A DNA stretch of 64,000 bases from Pristionchus mayeri (GCA_036245805.1 BTRK01000005.1:42023216-42087215); one strand, 5' to 3'; positions 11,119 through 23,858 are shown, counted from the stretch's first letter. Numbers and translations are program-made. Notes: generated by a model not told the origin, from the letters alone.

Positions 11119-13864
11119 GATAATGATATCCTTTCTGATTTGAATGCAAATATGATTTGAACGAGCTATCTCTGATAATTTACAAGCCGATAGATGGTGT
11201 GCAGTGTCTGCTGCAAACTTCAGTTAGTTTGTACATATAGTTTCCGAATTTCTGGTTAATAGATTATATATTTTTGAATGATACTGCAATGCTGGCAGCA
11301 TCCGGAGCAATGAAGGTGTACAACAAACTATTTTGCACCTTAGTGTAATCGTTTTATTCCGACGCATTGCCCCATACTCCGAAATGGGCGTTCCTCCTTC
11401 CAATTATTTTATTCTGTAGAAAGTTGGGAATTTTAGGTTTCACGCCGGAGGTATATTGCTACTTAATCGTGGCAATCTAATCGAATCAGTTTTCCTTCCA
11501 TATTACTAAAATCACAGTTTGATGTATAATGCCTGATTTAAATGACCTTCTTCATACTATTAACAAGTTTCAAAGAATACTCACTGGATAATGCGTCCCG
11601 TGACGTTCCAATGGACGAGGATGAGGATGCACAATCTTAGAAATAGTTCAGAAGGCCATTCATAGGTAGTGTTTCAATATTCTGACCACCCGAGCCAATT
11701 CCTAAACTTTATTCTGGGAAATAGATTACTTCGAGTAAACATTTATGTTATGTTTGCCTCGGACGAAGGAAGTGTTTGATTCCATCTGGAGCACAACGTC
11801 AAAACACATAAACATTTGTCTTCACTAAAGACCAAAGAATATTCACGTGTAAGAATAGGGAGAATAGGGAATAGAATCAAATAGAGGCTGTTCATTAAAA
11901 ATAAAAATGTAACCTCACTGAAGAAGAAGAGGGGACGAACTGCCAGAATGAGATGATTTGATTGTTCGATTGATGAATATTTATTACGATTATATAAGTG
12001 ACGCTATCTGTCATTATCGCATACTCGAATATGTCAATACAGTCATACAAATGGTTCTTAATGTTAGGATTCTCACATTGGACTTTCAAATTCTCGGTTT
12101 CACCGATACCACGAAAGAGTTAAATTTTGGGATTCCACACACTCTCTTGCTTCTCTGATTCTCAGTGGATGACGTTAAGAACAGAAAACTCATTTCAAGC
12201 GTTTATTATATTCCGGGACGGAGAAGCAGAATTAGTGCCTAAAATAATGAGAGTCCCAACATTTGCACTAATTATATCAGAAGATTATTGTCGAAACGTA
12301 AGATGGCGAATAGTACAACAACGAAGGGAAACGCCATCAGAATGTCACTTTGTTTATTTCATTGAAGACACTGTACTATAAGATATTGATGTCGACCTGT
12401 TGTGAAAAATTAGTAACTTCGTCGAAGCACAAATCAACCTGATGACTTTGCGAATGTTCTAATAATTTATGAGAGACTATCTGAGTGAGTGAACATATTT
12501 GTGAAACCCTTTGGCAAAGTAGGAAAAATGGAATTTGCCCTAAATGTGCATACGTGTAGTACTCGGTGAGCATAGCTCAGGCGTGGCTTATTTGTGTTCT
12601 AGATGGCGCGCTGAGAAGTGCGCAACACTTCAGTCCAAAAATGCAAATTTTCGAATTTTGTCATTTCGGAATGACTGATATCTCAAAAACATACGCACTA
12701 TTATGGTGAGTGTATGTGCCAAGTTTCATAAGAAACCGATTTAAACTCGTGAAAAATCGAAAATTCGTCATATTTTGCTTTAACTTCGTCAAAATAAAGT
12801 AATAATTCGTTCAGATGGTTGCGTAGTAACACTTTTTATTTATGAATCGTGTAGCTCCAACGGATCACTAGCTAGTAGGATAAAACAAGGGAAATTAAAA
12901 ATAGACTTTGCGAGAGTTTTGTGAATAAGCTCGATCGCCTTGAATAAAGTCAGTTCATGATGAAGCCAGTGGTCTACAGTACCCCACTACAGAGTCAGAG
13001 GGGCAATTTTCTAGAGTTAGCCTACACATAGTAGTCGATGAGGGAAATCTCTCAGCATCAATATAATTTCGATATGCATCCGCGCGCGCCAGTGCGCTGA
13101 TGTTGAATATCTACAGTAATCTGTCGATAGTATATAATATTTAACATTTCGGGGCGTTTACTGATGTTGGTTATTGTTTGAAAAAAAATAAAATAAGATG
13201 AGAGGAGAGCTGGTACTTGTCAGGGCGAATTATTTTCCGTGCTATTTATTTTAGCTTCGCCGATGCTATGAAACAGTCAAGTTTATTATTCCTCAATTAT
13301 GCATCTATCTCTATCTCAACCCGTTCTCTTCTTTCTGCTCTCTATCACTCTATGGATAAACGATACCAGTAAACGGTTGTGACCCACACACCGATAGGAA
13401 TTAGTCTTTGACTTCCCACTGCCGAGACTCACTGTCAGAATCCGGAATGATGACTCCTGCCTTAATTATCTCGGTTTCACCAACGCCATGAATCAGTCCA
13501 GTTTCATATTCCTCAATTCTGTTTTAATATTTCCTTTAAAGTATCAAAAATTCGATCACCTGAACTTCACTATCATACAATTGTGGCGGCAAAATGACTT
13601 CTATTGACTGACCGTTTAGTATTTTTTCAAAGGCACTGAAACTATGTCAGTTCTTTTCTCAGAAGGCCCAATTCGCTCTATTCGACCCGAAAAAATGTGG
13701 CGGTGGACGAAAATGAAAAGGCTGCACTCACGAACAGCTCGGCTTCGAAGGTTAGTTTCAATTCATAATTTAAATGATTCCCTTTCGAAGTTTATGGTGA
13801 AACGTCGTTGGATTCTACAAATTTGTTCTATGAATTAAGATACATTACAGTGATGCAAACTTTT
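11119..13864. other. Intergenic, no supported gene
   Basis: AT-rich DNA with fragments of dispersed repeats shared with 1.5-2.5 kb (see the first entry). Short ORFs at 11895-12381 and 12376-12573 lack motifs. I see no exon series, RNA gene or element termini that I can defend. Confidence 0.4.
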
Positions 13865-14100
13865 TTTAGCCAGTGAGGTTGATGTTCCATCATCAAGGGA
13901 ATAATGGTTTGTCCTTTGCTTCGACGATAGTATTGCGAATTCCAGTGGAATAAAAGCATTCACATGAGAACGTATATGCATGCAAATATTGCCAATCAAG
14001 TTCATTATTCTTTATTTGGATCTCCTCGTGTATAAACATGAATCAATCGATGAAGACGATATAAAGTAGGAAGTGATCAAGTGAAAGGTATGACAAAATG
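13865..14100. repeat. Dispersed repeat copy related to the flanks of the 4198-6064 palindrome
   Basis: 'gccagtgaggttgatgttcc' at 13870 parallels 'gccagtgaggtttgatgttc' at 4118. The segment around 13965-14060 (ACATGAGAACG ... TTTGGATCTCC ... cataaac-like) parallels 6075-6150. In this copy the two parts are separated by only ~80 bp, against ~1.9 kb at the first site, which supports insertion of the palindrome into one repeat copy. Confidence 0.5.
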
Positions 14101-14755
14101 TCATTGAACTGGTGAAACCCTGAATCATTATTTCAACAAATTTAAATGATAATCTTTCTTTAAATGTTCGATAAATGAACGATATATATTCTTTGTTACT
14201 TTAGCTAGAAGAGAGCTGATTGTAAATATGTTTAGACCAGATTTGCATCTATAATTGTTTGCAAGATAATTATTTGGCTGATGTGTTACTCTCGCAGCAA
14301 CAATCAACCTTGTAACTATGCTATACTCTTCTCAAATTCTTGTTTTGACAATCGTCGTATGTTATCCTCTTCTGGCAGGCGAGATAAGAGTAGGGATCGA
14401 TATAGTGACCTCTTCTCTCATATGCAAAGATAACATATTCCAGTGATGACATATTCCCTTTTCAACTTGGTTAGAGAGTGGGAGGAAGTGAGGGTATTTA
14501 TCATCTGATTGTAAATATTATGCTATGCTGTCCGTCTTCAAAAACCTTTATTGTGTGTAAGAGAATCATGTACTGATCATTCTACTGACTCGGCCAAAAT
14601 CAACCTGGTTCAATTAAAATCAACCTGTCAATTGTTCCGTGCTTTTTTCCCTTTAAAGAATATATATAAGATGTATATTCTTTAAAGCAGGAATCAAAAA
14701 AGCAAAAACGCGCCTGGTTGAAATGTGTTTCAAATAGGGAGAGAACTCTCTTCAA
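14101..14755. other. Intergenic, no supported gene
   Basis: AT-rich DNA with no exon series. The end of the interval (14690-14755) resembles the start of the TIR element at 35634-35890, sharing 'actctcttcaagtcgcgtg' and a preceding cgcgcc...gttgaaat block. The next MITE is therefore inserted within a member of that repeat family. Confidence 0.4.
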
Positions 14756-14763
14756 GTCGCGTG

Positions 14764-14916
14764 TAGGGTTCCCCCAATTGGGCTTTTTGGCCCAGTTGGG
14801 CTTCTACTTTCAAGTATGTTTCATGTGCGTTATATAGTACATACATAAAGCGCACATGAAACATACTTGAAAGTAGAAGCCCAACTGGGCCAAAAAGCCC
14901 TATTGGGGGAACCCTA
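14764..14916. mobile_element. Near-perfect hairpin MITE, 153 bp, 8-bp TSD
   Basis: The inverted arms 'tagggttcccccaattgggc' and its near-perfect complement extend almost to the centre near 14840. The element is flanked by perfect gtcgcgtg duplications at 14756-14763 and 14917-14924. The 8-bp TSD and TAGGG ends fit a hAT-type MITE. The arms are almost identical, so insertion is probably recent. The AAGTATGTTTCATGTGCG stem recurs in degenerate form near 24055-24075 and 27570-27600. Confidence 0.85.
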
Positions 14917-15606
14917 GTCGCGTGCTCTCTCACTTGTTACCTGTGCCTCAGGGTCAACTTTGAATGTACTAAGGAAATCATAACTCAATTGAGATTAGAG
15001 ATTTCAAAGACGGAATTTCGATAATGAGTTACGGTTTAAGATGGTCTCGAAACTACCTTGTCAGTTTGCTCTGTCCAGTTTTGCTGAGAGATCCGCTTTA
15101 AAGGGAAAAAACCTTCCAATTTGCAAAGGAATGTTGCTTCAGAAAATCAGATGCGTGATCTGCGCTCTGCCGTATACATTAGGGAGTTCCAGGCCCACTG
15201 CGAGACTCCCGGGGAGGAAAACAGCATGTAACATATTATCACTGCGCGACTTGAGTGTGAATATGCTATCATTAGGAAACATAAAATTGTGAAAACAAAC
15301 GAAGAATTGTGAAAATTAGTTCTATTTTGAGATGACTTTGAGGAACTATCGTTGAATGGCACATGCTGGGACGTACAGAGTGACTGTGAAACCTCCAGTT
15401 TCAGGGTGACGATTCATCCCGGCGTCGCAATTTTGGGTAGATTATACTGCAACTCGAGTAGTTAGTTATACAATATGGTATCTTTGAATCCTGCCATATT
15501 TAGGTCATATTCCTACAGAATTCATCACAGCATCGAAACCAAGTGCCACTAAAACTATGATTTATCACTGACGCAACTCGAATGTCCCTTCTAATAATAC
15601 TGATTT

Positions 15607-16326
15607 TTAAAAAAACCATCGCTGACTGCGGGTGGGAAACTCGAGAGACGATTCTTCCCTAGAATTGGCTTGCTGGGCAGACTCGGCAATCACTCTCATG
15701 TTCTGACTGTTGAAAGCCTGTTCCACCGTGAACAACTTCTCATCCGAGTTGAGAGTCGTGAGATGTTCGCCTTCTGCGATCCTCCCTAGGAGCTTCTTGC
15801 ATCTCTTGAGCCTCTTCTCCATGTGAATGCCAGTAAAACCGTGGCCCTTACGCATCTTGTAAGGGTGGGACGTGAGACCAGAGTGAACTATCTTGCGCAC
15901 CGAATGCTCGTCGATTCCGAGATCACGGGCCATTTTTCTCATAGATCGGATGGGATCACGTGCAACTCGCATCTGCACGATTTTCTTGTTCTTCCGAGTC
16001 GCAGCAGTGTGAGTTCTACCCACTCTAGTACGGTCCTTAGTCGTGCCCAGCGCCTTGAAGCGACAGATGGTATTGTTAACGGTCTGTCGGGAAACTCGGA
16101 GTTTCTTCGAAATTCCAGCTGGGGACTCGCCGAGGGTCCAAAGGTCAATAATGGATGTCCGGTACTGGTGGGGTCGAGTCATTACTAGGGGATATAATTT
16201 GAAGTGCGCATTGAACACCTCGAGTGGTATACTAAAACGTGTTATAACATGCATTAACAGGTTGATAGGACTGATGAAATATTCGAGTTCAAACTTTGTC
16301 AAAGTACTTTCTCCGCACCCCCCTGT
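15607..16326 (-). pseudogene. Truncated Tc1/mariner-family transposase
   Basis: The minus-strand ORF contains a plausible start Met at 16182 and two helix-turn-helix segments (ISKKLRVSRQTVNNTICRFK near residue 20 and LGIDEHSVRKIV near residue 90) typical of Tc1/mariner/maT DNA-binding domains. The beginning of the catalytic domain follows: RCKKLL... and the SDEKLFTVEQ block with the first catalytic Asp. The protein then loses similarity and stops, so the second and third acidic residues are missing. At the 5' side, the sequence ending near 16326 (reverse complement 'acaggggggtgcggagaaag') looks like a nematode Tc1-like terminal repeat. No matching 3' TIR was found, indicating 3' truncation. 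Confidence 0.8.
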
Positions 16327-16558
16327 AAGAGATTAAGATTCTTCCAGTAATAGATTCTTCCTTCAGAAGAGCAAGTGTTTCATTTTTTTCCACTTCGCTG
16401 CACTCCAGCATGATGCCAGAAATTAGATTGTTCGAGCTCCGCTATTGCAATATACGAAGTATGAGCTTCTAACGATGATTTTTAAAGTTTTTTTGCATTC
16501 GGTCATAGAGAGACAGCGTTGTAAATTAGTGCATTGTCCAGCTTATTGTAATTAATTT
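16303..16558. other. Short intergenic spacer between transposons
   Basis: No gene is seen. It separates the Tc1-like remnant from the MULE element. Confidence 0.4.
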
Positions 16559-16796
16559 TCTCAAATTGCACCACGGTCCGTACGGGGTCCATACCAAAAC
16601 GTCCCCCCTCTCTAAAGGGGTACTACCAAAACGTCCCCTTACCAAAAATGTCCCCCCTCTACCAAAACGTCCCCTCTACCAAAACGTCCCCCACCAAAAC
16701 GTCCCCTCGCCCTCCCTTGCCTGTGGGCATGAACTCATGATCACTCATGATCTCTTGTCAGTTGATCAGTCGGCTCCAGTCACATCCGACGACAAA

Positions 16797-16892
16797 GGAA
16801 GGTTCCTGCCCCCCCCCCTCCCCACAACGGAAGGTTCCTGCCCTCCCCCTCCCCGCAACGGAAGGTTCCTGCCCCCCCCCTCCCCTCTCCCC
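16797..16892. repeat. Three tandem ~33-bp subterminal repeats
   Basis: The motif 'ggaaggttcctgcccccc' with flanking C-rich spacer repeats three times inside the left end of the MULE. Palindromic ggaaggttcc cores in tandem next to the promoter could be transposase- or host-factor-binding sites; that role is inferred from position only. Confidence 0.7.
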
Positions 16893-16900
16893 TATATAAG
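16893..16900 (+). promoter_or_regulatory. TATA-like box of the MULE transposase gene
   Basis: 'tatataag' sits after the C-rich subterminal repeats and about 170 bp upstream of the first ATG of the transposase gene (17066). Position and sequence suit a core promoter; no experimental support. Confidence 0.45.
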
Positions 16901-17065
16901 GGAGCCCTCAGAGCAGTGCATCACACATGCGCGCTCTCTCTCTCTCTTCCTCTATTTTTTAATATTTTCCTTTCCATAATTCCTGATATGTGATTTTCGT
17001 TTTTCATTTTCGTTGCAAGCGTATGACGTTTGTTTTTCGGTTTATGATTTTGCTTCTCTTCAGAA

Positions 17066-19078
17066 ATGGCAGCAATCAGCAACAAGTGGAGCGGATCTTC
17101 CTTACCGAGCAACCAAGGTACGTAAAGTTATTATGTATTTAGTTTATCTTTACCACATACAAAAAGATTTTCATTACATCTTACATTGTAAGGCAAAAAC
17201 AAGATTGCCGCATACCGAATCAGTGGAGAGCAGGACTACATCTTGTCTTTCCGATTCAAAGATAAAATCGATGGAGATGAAGTCCCTGTAACCAATCAAT
17301 CGGAAGGCATAGTATGCATGTATCTCATGTGAAAGATCCACCTCTGCAGGCACGAAAGCAACCGTACGGGTGTTCTTTCCCGATGAGGATCAAGCGGTGT
17401 TCCTCTCGAACCCCGCTGATGCCTCTCGCCACAGATGCCATTGGACTACGGACGAGAAGTGCAGGGCAGCAGTAGTCCTTAGTTCCAAAATTGCGTGAGA
17501 AATATTTTTTATTTATAAGTTTTGTTTATCATAAATAAATGAAAGTGTTATCCTCAGGAAGGATTTTTCCGTCAAGAACTCTGAGTCTGCATCAGCGGGT
17601 CACTTGAAGAACCCATCCCGTGCATACAAGGAATGCAATGCTATGATTGCCAAGAGAGAGGGCATTGCTAATCTTATCTTGCCAGGAGACGTCGATGAGG
17701 TTCTCGATCTGTACAGTGGAGGCAAAAACAAGAACAAGAGGAAACGGCAGCTGTCGGACGTGAAAAAGTTAGTTTTCATAGTCGGTTATGAGATGAAACA
17801 AATAGTTTCCCCATTCCTAATAATTTCAGAGCAACCGGAGTATCGAGAGTGGAGGAGTACGATCAGATAGATGATAAGGATATCGAAATTATAGGCCTGA
17901 AAGAGACGTACAGAATTTCAGACCCGGAGGACTCGAAGAGAATCTACCTGGCTGCGAGACGAACGTTCCAACTGGCGATCGATTTGGGAATCGAAGCCCT
18001 TCTCGTTGACGGTAATTTCGGTTTCACTCCCATGCCCACTTGTACTAAGAAACGAGCAAACCAACTTTTCACAATCCGAGTCTGCTGCCGAAACACAAGC
18101 TTTCTGCTGATGGCTGCTCTCCTTCCATCCAAGGCCGCCTCCGAGTACATCCTCCTTTTTGAGGTTTGCTGTGACTGTTTGAACCAATACATCGTATATT
18201 TACAGTTCCTGTTCTCGATCTTCTCGGAGATGAATTTTCCCCTGAGAGGAGTTCGGATCGTGAGTGATTGGGAGACGGGGATCATAAAGGCTATCCGAAC
18301 TACTCTCCCGATGGCAACACACCAAGGTTGTTCCTTCCATGCCCTCAAATGCATTAATAACAAAATTTCATCCTACGGGCTGAATGCATTCGCGAGGAGC
18401 CATCCTGTCGTGCGTGTGTGGTTCAATCGAATTCGTGCGTCCATCTTCCTTCCTCGAGTGTACATTGACCAGTACGTTTATTCACGAATATCTTTCCTTC
18501 ACTCGATACTCATTTTTACTTCTTCCAGGTGTGGCCTTCTGGTGGTCCCTGTGTCCAATGTACACCCTGCTTACACAGCAGCCCATAATTTCCTGGAGTA
18601 TTTCAAGTCCGAATGGATGTCTCAGCCGGAGGCGATGGTGTGTAAGTTCATGGTCGATCGTCATCGAACCACCAATCTCGTTGAGAGTTGGCACCGGTAA
18701 GATTTCTGTTGAATGAATGAAACAAAACCAGAGTGCATCCTAAATTATTTAACTTATAGAGGACTGCTCAGTCACTTCCTCGGTCACCATCCCCCACTCA
18801 TGGAACTCGTTCCTCTTGGTGAGCTATATGGTATCGTACGACAATAACGGATAATTATACATCAGAATACCGAATTGGATGATAATATTTCTATGAAGCA
18901 CTATTTGGACAATGGATCGAGTTACGAGCTGAGCGAGGAGGACGAGAAGAGATCGATCGAAACTCTGGCACCCATGCTAGAGTTCGATTCGATTCTGGAG
19001 GAGAGGGACCCAACCAATGCTGAGATTATGAGTTACCTAGATAAGATGACGAAATTCTGCCACGAAAAACTTAACTGA
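17066..19078 (+). CDS. MULE transposase with FLYWCH-type zinc finger
   Basis: Exons read as 17066-17117, 17193-17287, 17350-17494, 17558-17767, 17830-18163, 18206-18471, 18529-18696, 18760-18835 and 18866-19078. The N-terminal part has a FLYWCH-like finger (RHRCHWTTDEKCRAA, exon 3). The RNase-H-like MULE core follows: DGNFGFTP (first Asp, exon 5), SDWETGIIKAI (second Asp) with GCSFHALKCIN (the CxxH block, exon 6), then a W/YF region and RHRTTNLVESWHR (exon 7), which holds the expected late Glu. The C-terminus is acidic. All joins from exon 3 onward keep phase; the exon 2/3 junction does not with the splice sites I chose and needs a transcript. The gene lies wholly inside the TIRs. Confidence 0.85.
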
Positions 19079-19925
19079 ATCTTAGAAACTCGTATAATTT
19101 CGTAATCTAATCTAGTTTTTACCATTTATATTTAGCACTTTCACTTGTTTCTAATTAGAAACCATCCTTGTACCATACAAACAATTCTACAACTAATTTT
19201 ACTCATTTCAGATTTCAACTCGATAGAAGGGAGAAGAAGACTAGTTAGATGGGATGACCAAATTCTGCAACAAGAAACACTGAACTAAAACTTGGAAACT
19301 AGCAGAATTTGGTAATCAAATCTCATATTCAATATTTAGTGCTTGCACTTTTTGCATATTCAGAAACAATCCGTGTGCCATTCAAATCTATTAATATCTA
19401 AACAATTCATGTGCCATACAAATCTATTCACTTATTATTAATTTTCAGATTTCAACTTTCAACTCGAAAGGAGGGTAAAAAGTGAGAAGAAAGTGAGAAG
19501 AACTGAGAAGAAATGAAAAGAAAAAAGAGACTAATGGGAGAGTTCTGAGAGAGATATGAGAGACAGTGAGAGTGAGACAAGTTTGAGAACTAAAGTAAAG
19601 TGATATGTATTGTCGTTCCTCTATTTGGATTATTGTGATAAAACTGTTGTATCTATTACGTACTGTTCTTTCCACACAACGTAGGGGGGAAATGAAAATC
19701 GCAAGACCATAATGTATGCACATCTAAGGGGGATCATTATTTCATGCCCACAGGCAAGGGAGGGAGAGGGGAAGTTTTGGTGGGGGACGTTTTGGTAGAG
19801 GGGACGTTTTGGTAGAGGGGGGACGTTTTGGTAGCGCGCGGAGGGGACGTTTTGGTAGTACCCCTTTAGAGAGGGGGGACGTTTTGGTATGGACCCGTCC
19901 GTACGGTCTCAAATTGCACCATGGT

Positions 19926-21054
19926 AGGTTATTGCTAGCGATACAATTCTTTACCACTTCTTTCACAGTCGCAACTGAAATTGACTATTCAGGTTCAAAT
20001 CAATATTTTCATTGTCGGAATGAGAAAGCGAGAGAGCGAGTGAGTCATTGTATTTCCAATATTTTCATCGTTCTCTTCGAGGCGAAAGATGAGCCGGCGA
20101 TTGGAACAGCCATGAGAGGAAAACGCCTTCAAGAGTGTAAGTTTACGATATTTGAAAATTCGTCCACGGTGGTTCACTGTTCTGGCAGATTATTTAACAG
20201 CTTTGCACAATCTCAATGCATGCTTAACTTTGCAATAAGTGCACTTTATGATCTTACAACGACATTCACAACTCACCACTAATGTTTGACCACCGCCGTG
20301 GGAAAACAATTCCAAAACAGGCCCTGCATTCTTCCCGCCTTGGTTTGTTTCATTATTATTCGTTGTATTGCCAGAGGGAGAAAGGGGGGGGGGTCCGCGT
20401 GAAATTAAGAGAGGCACAACATTCCCCCCGTTTTCCGAAGGATCTCATCGATAGGAGAGATCAGGTGGCGACTGGTACAAAGGAAGGTAAACGCAACCCA
20501 GAAAGCCAGTTTGATTTATTTTGCACTCGAATGCATGATAGATCGGTATTTCCTCGTTTATGACAAATTAAAAAAATCGTAGACCTTACTCACTGGTCAT
20601 TAATTCGGTTTTTTCTCTCAGAAGATGCCAACCTTCCTACTCATTTCCAAGCCTGGTACTGCAGCCGCGACTGCCGCAGCTGCTAATACCAACTTTGCTG
20701 CTCATACCAGTTTAATTTATGTTATTGAATATATAACATTTCGCCTTTGTATGCCAATGCGTGTTCGGAAAAAATCTGGAGAATCCCCACAATCGAATTT
20801 ATGTACCTTGACTCATTTCTCAATATTCGCCAGAACTTTGAAACATTATTTTCCCTTCTTTCGTTCATACTTAAACTATTGTATTGTATAAAATTTTACT
20901 CGATTGCAGAGAGCCCCCTCGATCCAAAGCCAAAACCAGGGTGAGAGTATTCACTTCTTATTTCATCCTTCCGATAACTTTTCGGTTTCAACTGTACTAC
21001 TCTATCTTCCTTTCTCTTTTCCGAAAGCCTGTACATGATCCCCTATTTATCGAG
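19926..21054. other. Intergenic; short repeat related to 22.4 and 23.2 kb
   Basis: No confident gene. A stretch at 20630-20705, read on the minus strand, encodes an Ala-rich peptide ending GLEMSRKVGI. It resembles 22445-22530 (GFEMSRVGGI), and both share a 'gctgctcgtgccag'-like block with 23262-23290. These are probably copies of one short dispersed sequence around the 21055-22197 palindrome. The G-run at 20383-20392 is a simple repeat. Confidence 0.4.
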
Positions 21055-22197
21055 AATAACACGCGTGTCGCGGAAGAATCGAATAACATCGGGAAAGGGT
21101 TGGCATATTTTCTGAGCCATGCGTCTATGAATAGTTTTGGATAGCCCATAGGATCCCTAACAAGATGTACTAGACGTTTATCTCACATCTCCGATTTTAA
21201 GGTCATGCTAAGGCATCAAACTTTCCGAAGGCCGAAAATACCAAAGTTTGGCGGTTCACAACTCATTTCAAAATTAATATTTTTGCAATTCCTTTGGAGA
21301 GTCCCTTCATAGGCCCATGAATAATCGACCAGAATCATTGGATCATGAATATATTAATTTGCATATGTTTTATTCGTTTTAATTGAATAATTTGCCTTAC
21401 ATTTTCGGGCCGTACCTGCTTTTGAGCTCAAGACCTAGAGACAAATCGAATGATATGCTGAATGCATAGGTTTCCGGGGTGCGCCTGAGAGATAAATGCA
21501 TGTTAAGGTTTTAGTCGACGTGCCATTTCACTATTTAATAAGTGAAACTGCCCTTTAATATCTTCGAAGTTGATGAAAACTCAATTAAATAGAGTGGGTG
21601 ATTTAAGTTTCACTAATTATATTTAACGAGGAACGCCACAGGCGAAAGAGAAGTGTCATACTATTACTGAAACTCAATTCATTTTCGTAATTGTCTGTCT
21701 AACTAATGAAGTTTTGTTATCACACGTCGACTAAACCTTAACATGCACTTATCTCTGAGGCGCACCCCGGAAATCTATGAATTCAGCATATCATTCGATT
21801 TGTCTCGATGAGCTCTAGGTCTTGAGCTCAAAATCAGGTACGGCCCGAAAATGTAGGGCAAATGATTCAATTAAAACGATTAACAAACATGCAAATTAAT
21901 ATATGCATGATCCAATGATTCTGGTCGATTCTTCATGGACCTAGGAAGGGACTCTCAAAAGGAATTGCAAAAATATTAATTTTGAAATGAGTTGTGAACC
22001 GCAAAAGTTTGGAATTTTCGGCGCTATGAAAGTTTAATGCTTTAGCATGACCTTAAAATTGAAGATTTGCGACAAAGCTCGGCTATATCTTGTTTGGGAC
22101 CCTATGGGCTATCCAAAACTGTATTTATCCCACTTTTGACTTTTTCAATGTGCCAGGGTTTATTCGATTCTTCCGCGACACGCGTGATAAAACTTTT
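21055..22197. repeat. Large palindromic element, ~1.14 kb
   Basis: The left arm starts near 'acacgcgtgtcgcggaagaa' (21059) and pairs with the right arm ending near 22190. Pairing continues through 'ttttggatagcccata', 'aaggtcatgctaa', 'gaatcattggatcat' and 'gcatgttaaggtttagtcga' to a centre near 21627. Arms are roughly 500 bp with small indels. No ORF with a known domain is present. As with the other palindromes, it is a non-autonomous foldback or two inverted copies of one element. Confidence 0.85.
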
Positions 22198-23850
22198 TCA
22201 CAATCTGTTTATCTGCCAGGCCGGCGGATGAAGATAAGCAAGGAGAATCAGACACATTGTGCAGATTTCCTTCCTTTCCGACAAGAAAAGGCAATGATAC
22301 GATGATACCAATGCTGTTTGTATTGTAGTTATGATACTGAGACATCATTACCACTAAAAATTGCTAAATTCATTGAGGCTTTAGCTTTATTTTCATAGTG
22401 ATGCGTGAATTCGTCTGGCGATGAGTCGATTGTATTCAAAAAAATTAAATTCCTCCAACTCTGCTCATTTCAAAGCCGTTCGATAGTCCTGCAGCCAACT
22501 CTGCTACTCGTGCCAGTTTTTCCCTTAATGTGGATGAGTGATGAATCGACCTCTTGTTGTCCTCCTTACTCCTCAACAACATAAGAAGAGAAAAGTATGG
22601 AAATGTAAGTGATTGAACATGTTTGTTCAAATCAGTCCAATCACTTGTTCTGGCTAGGTCTACTTGAATGCGTCTGATCGACTTCAGTGGATACGAGGTC
22701 ACAAATAATATAGTTGAAATCGAAATGTTCCAGGAACGGTGAAGCGGGAAATTATTGATCTATCGTCAGTTGATTAATGTTCCATACATCCATTATCTAG
22801 TAAAGGAAGCTGTCACAATGATTGAAGCGATGCGCTTATGAATAATAAACACTCCCCTCGCATATCAGAATTCGATTGCGAGAGATGAGAAATAAGAAAT
22901 TGGAAGAAATATTCACGAGCACTCAGTGTGTGCTCAACACTCAACTTATTCTTTCCAGGCACGGAGGAATAATTGGATGAGATTGAATCCATCCTCCAGA
23001 TTTCCCACCGTCTTCTGAAAATAATACGGCGACAAGCACATGCGAGTTGCTGTTGTTGTCATAATTAGTTTTTTTTTAAATTTAGTTTATTCTTCCTGTC
23101 GTACAACACGGTATGCGATTGTAAAATCTCTAATTCACTGTGTTTTGGATTAACAGAGAGACATGAAACCGACTGGTCACGAATTAATTGTGTTTGAAGG
23201 ACCATTTTTCTTAGCTCGTGATCCAGAACATGGATGATGCTGCATCCCGATTTCTGCAGCTTCTGCAGCCAACTCTGCTGCTCGTGCCAGCATGCTCGCC
23301 TGGTCACAGTCTTGATGTCATAGGAAAATCTTAAATTTCAAACGATTGATCAACTATTTTTCAAGTGTCAGATTTTAAGTTTCGCTCTAATGATATGTTG
23401 TTCCTTATTCGTGATTCTATAATTTCGACACTGGTGGTGCTTCAATAAAGACCTAAAACGAAGCTTCTCACTATATAGAGTGCATTCCGTTGCCTGCTGA
23501 TTTCGATGGAGGAGTAAGGGGACCGTGCTCCATCCGTCATGAGTATGAGCCGCAATCGCTCACCGATTTCCATCCTCAAGAACATAAGAAAAGAATATAA
23601 ATTACTTCCATTTATTAAATTTCATCATTTTAGAGAGAGAGATAAATTGTATTTATTCTAACCAACAATATTTAACGCCACATGGTTACTTCGTGGTAGA
23701 CTCTTCCTATGGCCGTGGAGGAATAAATTGTTTAATGCACATTGGGAACGGATGATAGAAATAAAATATCACAGGAATAAAGATAAAAATCATTTCTCTT
23801 TCAGAAGGATGCCTGTTCGATTTTTCTGATCGATGAGGAGAATGAGAAGG
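22198..23850. other. Intergenic, no supported gene
   Basis: Two minus-strand ORFs (22445-22702 and 23065-23307) share an LAR(V/A)AELAA-type peptide in some frame, so they belong to one dispersed repeat. No domain is recognised and no exon series is evident. Confidence 0.4.
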
Positions 23851-23858
23851 ATACTGTT

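Larger units (their letters stand above)
16578..19906 (+). mobile_element. MULE (Mutator-like) transposon with TIRs and flanking direct repeat
   Basis: Inverted ends begin ccgtacgg...gggtccataccaaaacgtcc at 16578 and, as reverse complement, at 19906. Both ends carry several copies of 'ccaaaacgtccc' plus 'tctctaaaggggtacta'. Immediately outside lie direct repeats tctcaaattgcacca-N-ggt (16559-16577 and 19907-19925), identical except for one base. That is longer than the 8-11 bp usual for MULEs, so part of it may be pre-existing similarity. The element holds one multi-exon transposase gene with all major domains, so it may be autonomous or recently so. Confidence 0.9.

Noticed and set aside
16566..16979. 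Pro/Lys-rich 137-codon ORF
   Set aside because: Made entirely of the MULE terminal 'ccaaaacgtccc' repeats and C-rich tandem units; non-coding transposon end.
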